The translations under genes and the position numbers were made by a program. Under the pieces are notes generated by a model. The model worked only from the letters and a program-made list of their open reading frames with translations, did not search any database and was not told the DNA's origin. From M3007 sp964550795 (lineage in GTDB: Bacteria > Bacteroidota > Bacteroidia > Chitinophagales > Saprospiraceae), in NCBI GenBank assembly GCA_964550795.1, contig CAZKBH010000021.1, positions 15,389 through 79,388 of the forward strand: a stretch of DNA of 64,000 nucleotides, read 5' to 3'. This document shows, one piece after another, positions 53,527 to 61,737 of this stretch (positions are counted from its first letter, which is position 1; each line of letters opens with the position of its first letter).

Positions 53527-55758
53527 TCAATTACCCGCTTCCACCTCTGTTAAAACCGCTCCTGCAAATCGGCTATTGAGCGCGCGCAAAAATTGCAAGG
53601 CATCTTTATCGGCAGTTTTGATCGTCGAATGTGCGTTGAAAACAGCCAGCACTTTATCGGCAAATGGCGCTAGCTCCTGGGCGTCTGAAAATGCGTTGAG
53701 CGCGGCGGATTCCATCAAAATGAAGTCGTAGTGCTTCCGGAGATCTACCAGAAAAGCACGGAATTGCGCAGGGTCCAGCATTTCGGCTGGCGATTTAGGT
53801 AAGCCGGTATTGCCCAACACATCCACGGTCTGGGTTTCGCTTGGGTCGGCCGTTTGTGTTTTGGATTGGAACACATGGGCAAGTCCGTGATCCTGAATGG
53901 CTTGGTTCAAAAACGCTGTGTTAGCGCTTGGTTGGTCAATAAAGGTTTCGGGAAGCGGATCCTTAAAGTTGGTGTCGAGGAAGAGCACCTTTTTATTGTT
54001 GAAGGCCAAAGAATGCGCCAGAGACAAGAGCACAAAGGTTTTCCCTTCTTTGTCTTTTGGGCTGACTATCAATAGATTCCCATCACCAGAAGCCAGTATT
54101 TGCCCCCGGAGTTTGCGCAAACTTTCCCGGAAAGCAGTATGGGTACTATCCGGAGTTTTGGCCGAAAAAATACGTTCCAAATCAAAACCTTTCACTGAAA
54201 TCGCTGGAATGCTTGCCAGCAAAGGAAGACCATCGGTGTACTTTTTGAACAGCTCCGGAGTTTGAATCGTATTATCCAGGTACGCGAAGAAGAAAAGCGC
54301 AATGGAAGTCAGAGAACCTACCACAATTGCTGCAAAAATACTGATAAGCGTCCTGCGGTCGGGTTCAGGCCATTCGGGCAATTGCGCGAACTGGACAATC
54401 GAGAGTGGGTTTTCTGCATTTTCCAACGTGAGTTTAGCTTTGATAAACTCGTCATTTACCCGATCAAACTCAAGCTGGGCATTGTCTTGTTCTGCCTGAA
54501 GTCGGGAAAACACCTCATCGCTGACCACCATGCTGCTGAGTTTGTTTTTGAGGGAATAAATCTCATTGCTGGTACGCCGGTAACTTTCCGCCGCTTCGAT
54601 CCGATCAAGATCGCTGGAAATACGGTCTTTGTAGAGGTCTTCCTTGGTTTTTTTGCCCTCTTCGTTGCGTGGCCGACCCTGAGAGCGGGCGGAGGAGCGC
54701 ATGGCTTCTTCGAGTTCTGTTTTTGCTTCGGCTAATTCCTCCGCAAGCTCCGAGTTTTTCCCGCCTGCTTCGGCGTTTCGGCGGGTGAGTTCGCGCACCC
54801 GTTCCATTTGTTCGGCGGTGTTGTTTTTTTCCAACAGCCTACTTTGTGTTTCCCGAGCATCCCGCGATTCGCGGTCGCCTTCGTATTTTTTAATCCGGCT
54901 GACCGATTCAGCGGCAGAGTTTTTTCGGGCGTCTGCACGCTGGCGCTCGAATTCAAGTTTCGTGATTTGAGACACCAGTTCCTCGCTTTGTTTGCCCAAT
55001 ACGGGCAGCCCTTTTTGCTTCAGGTATTCAAATTTCTGGTCGCTGATGGAGTCAATCACAGCCTTTTTTTCGCCGGCAAGTTTGGTATAGGATTCCACGC
55101 TTTTGCGTTTGTCGCGCACCAAAAGGTTGAAATAATAGGTCAGAAAGCGCGTGGAATAAGAGTTTGCCAAATATTTTGACAATTCTGCCACCTCGGTCGT
55201 GACTTCAATGTCCAGATAATCGGTCTGCCCCTTTCTTTTGACAGACAGGCTGCGCAAAATCGCGTCATTGTCATACCCATAAGCGCGGGCAATTTTGTCC
55301 AACAAAAAATCAAACTGCGGATTAAAAGAGGAGTCGTTGAGGCTGTCCAGGTTTATTTTTTGCAATTCGGTATGCAACGCTTTTTTTTCTTCTTCTGAAA
55401 AATTAGCCAGTGCAAGGTTTGCCTGCCGGAAAGGCTTTTCGGAAATTATACCATATTCCGCAGCCAAATCGTGCTGAAGCATTTCAATGGTGACCAACTT
55501 GATGGCCGAGCGCGACTGCGCAAATTCCAGGAGGTTCGAAAATGCGTTATCCACCTGATATTGCTGCACAAACGCGTCGGAATTGTCCGATTTGATGCCT
55601 TTGTAGTTGACAATCCCCGTGGCCATTACCACACTTGATTTGTAACGTTCGGGCTTTTGACCAATAAAAAAAAAGGTGCTCAGTGCCGCAGCGAGCATTG
55701 CACTGAGAATAAGCCACTTGCGCCGAAGCAGTACGTTGAGTAGATAGGTGAAATCCAT
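53527..55758 (-). CDS. Wzc-like polysaccharide chain-length protein with degenerate kinase domain
   Basis: The 743-residue inner-membrane protein starts with a Wzz domain (MDFTYLLNVLLRRKWLILSA), a long periplasmic coiled-coil region (about 200-430, with an Arg/Glu-rich stretch), a second membrane helix (RRTLISIFAAIVVGSLTSIALF), and a BY-kinase-like ATPase. The P-loop is KDKEGKTF and Walker A' is VLFLDTNF, but Walker B reads FILMESAAL with Glu for the usual Asp, and there is no C-terminal Tyr cluster, so autophosphorylation is doubtful. Family role: control of export and length of capsule or exopolysaccharide. No glycosyltransferase or Wza gene is adjacent. Confidence 0.83.
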   Translation of the reverse strand: MDFTYLLNVLLRRKWLILSAMLAAALSTFFFIGQKPERYKSSVVMATGIVNYKGIKSDNSDAFVQQYQVDNAFSNLLEFAQSRSAIKLVTIEMLQHDLAAEYGIISEKPFRQANLALANFSEEEKKALHTELQKINLDSLNDSSFNPQFDFLLDKIARAYGYDNDAILRSLSVKRKGQTDYLDIEVTTEVAELSKYLANSYSTRFLTYYFNLLVRDKRKSVESYTKLAGEKKAVIDSISDQKFEYLKQKGLPVLGKQSEELVSQITKLEFERQRADARKNSAAESVSRIKKYEGDRESRDARETQSRLLEKNNTAEQMERVRELTRRNAEAGGKNSELAEELAEAKTELEEAMRSSARSQGRPRNEEGKKTKEDLYKDRISSDLDRIEAAESYRRTSNEIYSLKNKLSSMVVSDEVFSRLQAEQDNAQLEFDRVNDEFIKAKLTLENAENPLSIVQFAQLPEWPEPDRRTLISIFAAIVVGSLTSIALFFFAYLDNTIQTPELFKKYTDGLPLLASIPAISVKGFDLERIFSAKTPDSTHTAFRESLRKLRGQILASGDGNLLIVSPKDKEGKTFVLLSLAHSLAFNNKKVLFLDTNFKDPLPETFIDQPSANTAFLNQAIQDHGLAHVFQSKTQTADPSETQTVDVLGNTGLPKSPAEMLDPAQFRAFLVDLRKHYDFILMESAALNAFSDAQELAPFADKVLAVFNAHSTIKTADKDALQFLRALNSRFAGAVLTEVEAGN

Positions 55759-55871
55759 AGTTGGGATGGCGGATTAATAAGGGTTGGGATTCATATCATC
55801 TGCAAAGTTAGTGCCTATTGCGGCTCACCACCACGTTTTTAGAAAAGCGCGCGTCTCATCAGCGGTGGTAT

Positions 55872-55910
55872 GGCCTTCAGGCCGTCGGGAGAAGGGGCGT
55901 TTACGCCCTT
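55872..55910. repeat. Two short palindromes before the GH65 gene
   Basis: GGCCTTCAGGCC (55872-55883) and AAGGGGCGTTTACGCCCTT (55892-55910) form adjacent small stems. They lie between the divergent Wzc-like and GH65 genes. No T run. Confidence 0.55.
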
Positions 55911-56007
55911 TATATATGTGCTGGCAGCATGACCGAAAGTAATGCTGCCACTTTTTATTACTTTTCGCCCCGCTAAATCCAATCAGCGCTACAAACACAC
56001 CGTTTAC

Positions 56008-58077
56008 ATGAAAAAATCTCTCGCCTGCTTCTGCTTGCTCGGCCTGCTCATCGGCTCGGCCCCGGTCATTTTTGCCCAAAAGCCCCTCAGCCAAAATCCT
56101 TCCGACAACCCGGATGCCTGGCATATTGTTGCCAAACAGATTGACCCCGCCAACTATTACGGGATCACGGTCGCCAACGGCATGATCGGCCTTGTTTCTT
56201 CGCCGGAGCCTATGCGTGTGAAAGACGTGGTGCTCAACGGCGCATACGATAACTACGGTCGCGGGCGCGTATCGAACATCCTCAAGGGCTTTAATTTCAT
56301 GAACATGAACCTCGACGTGGACGGACGGCGGGTTTCCAGAAACGACATTTCTAACTACGAACAGGTGCTGGATATGCGCCACGCCCAACTCAGCACCCGC
56401 TACCAGGTGGGCGACAAAATTCAGGTAAACCACACCCTCATGGCCCTGCGGCATTTGCCCTATTCCGCACTCAGCATCATCGAAATTACCGCCCAAAAAG
56501 ACGTGACCATTACCCCCATGGCCGTGATCGAAGCTCCGGAAATGTTGCAGGATGTACGCAACCTGTACGCCGAAATAGACCGTCCGCACGTGCTGATTCC
56601 ACTCCTTACCTCCGTGGGCAAAAGCCCTTCGGGCAAATACACCGTAGCGGCATCGTCCAGTTTTATTTTTGAGGAAAAACATGGCTCTGAACCGGATCTC
56701 ATCCACGAAGACTGGGATTACAACATGCACCTGCTGAAATTCCACAAAAAATTGAAGGCCGGAGAAACGTATAAATTTGCCGTAGTCGGCACGCTCATCA
56801 GCACCGCACACACGGTGGATGCCCACAACGAGGCCGAACGCCTCACGATTTTTGCCGCACTCGAACGCAGCGAACGCCTCTTGAAACGACACAATGCCGA
56901 ATGGGACAAACTCTGGTCGTCCGACATCACCATCGAAGGCGACGTGGATGCTACCCGGGACGTGCATTCCGCTATGTACCACCTGTATTCTTTTGGTCGC
57001 GAAGGCACCGCGCTCAGCCTTTCGCCCATGGGACTGAGTGGTTTGGGGTACAACGGACACGTTTTTTGGGACACCGAACTTTGGATGTACCCACCCATGC
57101 TGCTGCTGCATCCGGAAATTGCCAAATCCTTCCTTGAATTCCGTTTTCAATTGCTCGAACAAGCCAAACAAAACGCCTTTTCGCACGGCTACCGCGGAGC
57201 CATGTATCCCTGGGAAAGCACCACCACCGGGCAGGAAGAAACCCCCGTTTGGGCACTCACCGGGCCGTTCCAACATCATATCACGGGCTGTGTGGGCTGG
57301 GCGGCCTGGCAATATTATCTGGTAACCAAGGATAAAACCTGGCTGCGCGACCGAGGTTGGCCCATTTTGAAGGAAGTAGCTGATTTCTGGGCAAGCCGTG
57401 TTGAGCGCGACGGACCGGGGCAATACAACATCAACAATGTGATCGGGGCAAACGAGTGGCAGGAGAATATTGACAACAATGCGTTTACCAATGGCATGGC
57501 CAAAACCGTGCTGGGTTACGCCACCGATGCGGCAACATCGCTGGGACTTGTTCCCGACCCCGACTGGGCGCATGTGGCAGCAAACATCCCCATCCTGAAA
57601 TTCCCCGACGGCACTACCCGCGAAAACGCCACCTACAACGGTGAAACCATCAAACAGGCCGATGTGAACCTGCTGGCTTACCCGCTTAAGGCCATCACGG
57701 ATCCCGCACAAATTAAAAAAGACCTCGATTACTACGGGCCACGGATGTCGCCAGAAGGTCCGGCCATGGGCAATGCCATCCTCACGGTATCGGCTGCGCG
57801 GGCCGGGGATGCGGAGCGGGCCTACAAGTTATGGCTGAGCAGTTACAAGCCCAACGAAGTGCCTCCCTTTGGCGTGCTGGCAGAGTGTGCAGGCGGCACC
57901 AATCCTTATTTTGCCACGGGCGCGGGTGGCTTTTTGCAAGCTACCATCATGGGTTTTGGCGGACTGGACGTTACCCCGCAGGGCATTGTGCAGTTAAAAA
58001 CAAAATTGCCCAAGGGCTGGAAATCGCTGACGATTACGGGGATAGGGGTGGAGAAAAAGACTTTTGTGGTGAAATAA
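56008..58077 (+). CDS. Secreted glycoside hydrolase family 65-like enzyme
   Basis: The 689-residue protein from ATG 56008 has a signal peptide (about 1-25, ending VIFAQ), an N-terminal beta-sandwich and an (alpha/alpha)6 barrel with GHVFWDTELWMYPP and GANEWQENIDNNAFTN, the second holding the likely catalytic acid Glu of GH65. The family includes trehalase-like hydrolases (ATH1) and disaccharide phosphorylases of trehalose, maltose and kojibiose. Export to the periplasm or surface favours hydrolysis over phosphorolysis; the substrate is an alpha-glucoside by family. Start chosen from the signal peptide; the frame is open upstream to 55942. A 628-codon antisense frame is a codon-usage shadow. 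Confidence 0.83.
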   Translation: MKKSLACFCLLGLLIGSAPVIFAQKPLSQNPSDNPDAWHIVAKQIDPANYYGITVANGMIGLVSSPEPMRVKDVVLNGAYDNYGRGRVSNILKGFNFMNMNLDVDGRRVSRNDISNYEQVLDMRHAQLSTRYQVGDKIQVNHTLMALRHLPYSALSIIEITAQKDVTITPMAVIEAPEMLQDVRNLYAEIDRPHVLIPLLTSVGKSPSGKYTVAASSSFIFEEKHGSEPDLIHEDWDYNMHLLKFHKKLKAGETYKFAVVGTLISTAHTVDAHNEAERLTIFAALERSERLLKRHNAEWDKLWSSDITIEGDVDATRDVHSAMYHLYSFGREGTALSLSPMGLSGLGYNGHVFWDTELWMYPPMLLLHPEIAKSFLEFRFQLLEQAKQNAFSHGYRGAMYPWESTTTGQEETPVWALTGPFQHHITGCVGWAAWQYYLVTKDKTWLRDRGWPILKEVADFWASRVERDGPGQYNINNVIGANEWQENIDNNAFTNGMAKTVLGYATDAATSLGLVPDPDWAHVAANIPILKFPDGTTRENATYNGETIKQADVNLLAYPLKAITDPAQIKKDLDYYGPRMSPEGPAMGNAILTVSAARAGDAERAYKLWLSSYKPNEVPPFGVLAECAGGTNPYFATGAGGFLQATIMGFGGLDVTPQGIVQLKTKLPKGWKSLTITGIGVEKKTFVVK

Positions 58078-58150
58078 TCCGGATTGAATACCTTGCTCGC
58101 CACCGCGTACGCCGGGGCCACTTTGTTATTTTAGCCGCATAGCCATACCC

Positions 58151-60721
58151 CTATTTTTTCCTCCGATACATCCGCACCAATTTCTCCAACTCAACGGCGT
58201 GGAAGACCACGACTGACATCCCGAGGCATATTCCGAGTTCGTACAAACTCAAGGGCTGGGTTTTAAAAATCTCGTTCATGAAAGGCAAGTAAATCACCGC
58301 CATTTGCAACCCAAAAGTGATGGCCACAGAGGCCATCAGGGCAGGATTGCTGAAAAGACCCTGTTTGTACAAGAACGTACGATCGCTGCGAACGCCCAGG
58401 ACGTGGCCCAGTTGAGACAGGGCTAAAACCGTGAACACCATCGTTTGCCAATGCTCAATCCCTTGGCTGGTAGCCCAAGCCTGAGTACCCAGCGTGACGG
58501 CTGCCATCAGAATTCCAACCCAAACAATGTGGTAGCCCACTCCATCCGAAAACAGGCTTTCCTTGGGTGCGCGGGGAGGTCTGTTCATGACATCCTGCTC
58601 AGCTTTTTCGTTCGCCAGCGCCAGGGCGGGTAAACCGTCTGTCACGAGGTTTATCCACAAAATATGGATCGGCAACAGCGGAATGGGCAGACCCAGAAAC
58701 GGCGCAAGCAGAATGACCCAGATTTCGGCGCTGTTGCAGGTCATGATGTATTTGACAAACTTCCGAATGTTGTCAAAAATCCGTCGGCCTTCTTTTACGG
58801 CTTTTACGATGGTCGCAAAATTATCATCCAGCAAAATCAAGTGCGCGGATTCCTTGCTCACATCGGTGCCATTGATGCCCATTGCAATGCCGATGTTGGC
58901 GGCTTTTAAGGAAGGTGCATCGTTCACTCCATCGCCTGTCATGGCGGCGAAATGCCCTTTTTGCTGCAAAGCCCGCACAATGCGCAGTTTTTGATCGGGG
59001 GAAACCCGGGCATACACGGCGATTTTTTCTACTTTTTCAAGGAAACTGGGTTCATCCAGATCCCGCAATTCAGTGCCGGTCATAACCAAGCCATCCCCAT
59101 ACAGAATACCAATTTCGCTGGCGATGGCCTGCGCGGTGGCGGGGTGGTCGCCCGTAATCATGACGGTTTTGATGCCTGCAGTTTTACACTCCTGAATGGC
59201 GGCCTTCACGGAATCCCGAGCTGGGTCTTGAAGCCCGGTTAAACCAATTAGTTGCAGGTTTTTTTCGACCGTTTCATAGTTGAAAGGTTCGGGAAGTTTG
59301 TCTATCACCTGACAAGCGTAGGCCAGCACACGCATGCCCCCACTGGCCCATTTTTCGGACAATTCCTGGAGCAATGCCTGGTCTTTTTTATCTTTCAGGG
59401 TTTCGCTGATGGCTTCCGTGCCGCCTTTTGTAAGCACGAGAAACTGATCCTTGTAGTGATGCACTGTTGTCATGCACTTTCGATCCGAATCGAAGGGCAG
59501 CTCGGCTACGCGGGTGTATTGTTTAAATGCGTTTTGATAGGTTTCATACGTGAGGTCTTCCACTGCCTTTTCTACCAGCGCCAGTTCTGTGGATTCGCCA
59601 AAGGGTTTTTGTTGTTCATCAAACTGGATATCATGGTTGAGCACCATCCCCAAGTGCAGCGCAGAAAACGCAGGCTCGAGCTGAGGTGCGCCGGGATCTT
59701 CGTAGACTTCCACCACCCGCATTTTGTTTTGGGTCAAAGTGCCGGTTTTGTCGCTGCAAATGAAGGTCACAGAACCCAACGTTTCAACCGCAGGCAATTT
59801 TCGGATCAGGGCCTTTTTTTTGGCCAGCCGCGAGGCTCCTCTCGACAAGGCGATGGTAATCAGTGCAGGCAAAGCTTCTGGAATAGCAGCAACCGCCAAA
59901 CTAACCGAAAGTAAGAGAATTTCAAACGTATCCTCACCTCTTAAGATACCCGAAACAAACAAGACGAGGCAGATCAGCAAGATGATATAGGAGAGGTTCT
60001 TGCTGAATTTGGCCATGCGCTGTTGCAAGGGCGTGGCAACTTCGTCTTCCTGCAACATACCCGCAATTTTTCCCAACTCGGTGCGCATTCCCGTGGCGAC
60101 GACCAGCGCTTTTGCTCTGCCGTTGGTGACCAAGGTGCCTTTAAACGCCATGTTGAATTGGTCGCCCAATGAAACCTCCCGATCTTCCAGGTCTGTGTGG
60201 ATTTTATCAATCGAGACAGATTCGCCGGTGAGTGAGGATTCGTCCACTTTAAAAGCATGGGTTTCAAAGAGCCGGACATCCGCGGGAACTACATTGCCGG
60301 CCTCCATAATCACAACATCGCCTGGAACCAATTCTGTGGAAGAAATCACCTGTGTTTGGCCTTCTCGTATGACCTGTGTCTGCGTGACGGTCATTTTTTT
60401 GAGCGCATCCATGGCTTTCTCAGCCCGATATTCCTGCACAAACCCGACAATGGCATTCAGCAAAATGATAATCAGAATAATAATCGTATCCGTCAAATCA
60501 CCCATAAAACCCGATAAAATAGCCGCAGCAGCCAAAATCAGAATCATAAAATCCTTGAACTGGCGCAGAAAAAGCATCCAGGCGGGGACTTTCTTTTTTT
60601 CCTCCAGCTCGTTGGGGCCGTATTGTTCGAGCCTTGGTGCAAATTCGGAGGAGGGTAGACCTTCGATGGAGGTTTTAAGCTCAGCGACTACTGCTTGAAT
60701 TGGGGTATGATAAAAACGCAT
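58151..60721 (-). CDS. Cation-transporting P-type ATPase (Ca2+ type, P2)
   Basis: The 856-residue pump has the N-terminal cation-ATPase domain (GPNELEEKKKVP), TGES loop (DESSLTGESVSIDK), phosphorylation site DKTGTLT (about residue 324), MTGDGVNDAPSLKAANIGIAMG hinge, and about ten membrane spans. The M4 motif is AIPEALPAL, close to the PEGLPA of SERCA/PMCA-type pumps, so Ca2+ is the likely ion, though Mn2+ or others are possible. It begins 2 nt after the stop of the CaCA antiporter gene, so both are on one message, and together they suggest Ca2+ expulsion. Confidence 0.9.
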   Translation of the reverse strand: MRFYHTPIQAVVAELKTSIEGLPSSEFAPRLEQYGPNELEEKKKVPAWMLFLRQFKDFMILILAAAAILSGFMGDLTDTIIILIIILLNAIVGFVQEYRAEKAMDALKKMTVTQTQVIREGQTQVISSTELVPGDVVIMEAGNVVPADVRLFETHAFKVDESSLTGESVSIDKIHTDLEDREVSLGDQFNMAFKGTLVTNGRAKALVVATGMRTELGKIAGMLQEDEVATPLQQRMAKFSKNLSYIILLICLVLFVSGILRGEDTFEILLLSVSLAVAAIPEALPALITIALSRGASRLAKKKALIRKLPAVETLGSVTFICSDKTGTLTQNKMRVVEVYEDPGAPQLEPAFSALHLGMVLNHDIQFDEQQKPFGESTELALVEKAVEDLTYETYQNAFKQYTRVAELPFDSDRKCMTTVHHYKDQFLVLTKGGTEAISETLKDKKDQALLQELSEKWASGGMRVLAYACQVIDKLPEPFNYETVEKNLQLIGLTGLQDPARDSVKAAIQECKTAGIKTVMITGDHPATAQAIASEIGILYGDGLVMTGTELRDLDEPSFLEKVEKIAVYARVSPDQKLRIVRALQQKGHFAAMTGDGVNDAPSLKAANIGIAMGINGTDVSKESAHLILLDDNFATIVKAVKEGRRIFDNIRKFVKYIMTCNSAEIWVILLAPFLGLPIPLLPIHILWINLVTDGLPALALANEKAEQDVMNRPPRAPKESLFSDGVGYHIVWVGILMAAVTLGTQAWATSQGIEHWQTMVFTVLALSQLGHVLGVRSDRTFLYKQGLFSNPALMASVAITFGLQMAVIYLPFMNEIFKTQPLSLYELGICLGMSVVVFHAVELEKLVRMYRRKK

Positions 60722-60723
60722 TT

Positions 60724-61716
60724 TTAAGTTAGTTTATACAACAGAACCATATTGGCAATATAAAGTAAAAGTATGACCAGCGTATCCCCAGCAAGGAAAA
60801 TTTTCTTTTCTCGGCTAGGAAACATAAAGCCGATGATTGCTACGGCGGACATGCCAATCACAAAAAACACCGAAACAAGATTAGCGTCCGATGCATCCTT
60901 CAGCAAATGACCTTTCGTGTAAAAAAGGTCATCCAAGAACAAGATAAAAATGTTGAAAATGTTGCTTCCCAACAGATTGCCCACCGCCAAATCCGGCGAA
61001 CCCATACGAATGGCTGCCAAGGAAACGGCTACTTCCGGCAGAGAGGTAGAAATGGCCAAAAACAAAGTGCCCACAAACGACTTTCCCAAGCCAGTGGCCT
61101 CCGCAATTTGTTCTGCAAAGAATGGCAGAGCCAAGGCCGCCACAATAATGATTGAAGCAAAACCCGCGTACCGTATACTTACTTGTCGCAGGGTCAGCCC
61201 CCCAGAATCCTGATGGTGTTCCTCAGCGTTGGGATGTGATTTCTGATAATTGTAAATCACTTTCATCGCCACAAAGTACATGGCCGCAAAAGAGAGGCTG
61301 GTCAAACCTATAGAGGGGGTTAATACCATGTCTTCATCTAAAAAAAGCCCCAAACCAGCCATCAAAATCAAAATAATGCCGAAACAAGCCGCCAAAATAT
61401 GACTCTGCGAAACGCTGCTAAAAAGTGGGCGATTTTTAGGCGTAAACATATCCATGAGTGATAGAATCCCCAGATTGAAAGCACAACTGCCCATAATATC
61501 GCCCACGGCCAGGTCAGGAGAGCCTACAATGGCCACCGAACTAATCCCCACCATCAATTCGGGCAAGGAAGTCACCGCCGCCATCAGAATAAGCCCAATC
61601 CAGGCCTTGCCCATGCCGGTTAAATCGGCCAACAAATCGCCGTAATACGACAGGCGTTTGCCTGCCAAAAATATGATTGTTGCACAGACGGCAAAACCAA
61701 GTAAGGATGTAATCAT
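60724..61716 (-). CDS. Calcium/sodium antiporter (CaCA family, YrbG-like)
   Basis: The 330-residue membrane protein has about ten helices and the two alpha-repeats of the CaCA fold: AAVTSLPELMVGISSVAIVG with GSPDLAVGDIMGSCAFNLGI, and LAISTSLPEVAVSLAAIRMG with GSPDLAVGNLLGSNIFNIFI. The paired Glu residues in SLPE bind Ca2+. Exchange for Na+ or H+ is the family activity. It is the first gene of the operon with the P-type ATPase. Confidence 0.92.
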   Translation of the reverse strand: MITSLLGFAVCATIIFLAGKRLSYYGDLLADLTGMGKAWIGLILMAAVTSLPELMVGISSVAIVGSPDLAVGDIMGSCAFNLGILSLMDMFTPKNRPLFSSVSQSHILAACFGIILILMAGLGLFLDEDMVLTPSIGLTSLSFAAMYFVAMKVIYNYQKSHPNAEEHHQDSGGLTLRQVSIRYAGFASIIIVAALALPFFAEQIAEATGLGKSFVGTLFLAISTSLPEVAVSLAAIRMGSPDLAVGNLLGSNIFNIFILFLDDLFYTKGHLLKDASDANLVSVFFVIGMSAVAIIGFMFPSREKKIFLAGDTLVILLLYIANMVLLYKLT

Positions 61717-61737
61717 ACTGTTTGAATTTAAAGGAGT

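Noticed and set aside
55825..57711. 628-codon open frame antisense to the GH65 gene
   Set aside because: It lies opposite a clear GH65 gene with signal peptide and catalytic motifs. Its product has no signal, domain or sensible composition; GC-rich codon use leaves the opposite frame open.
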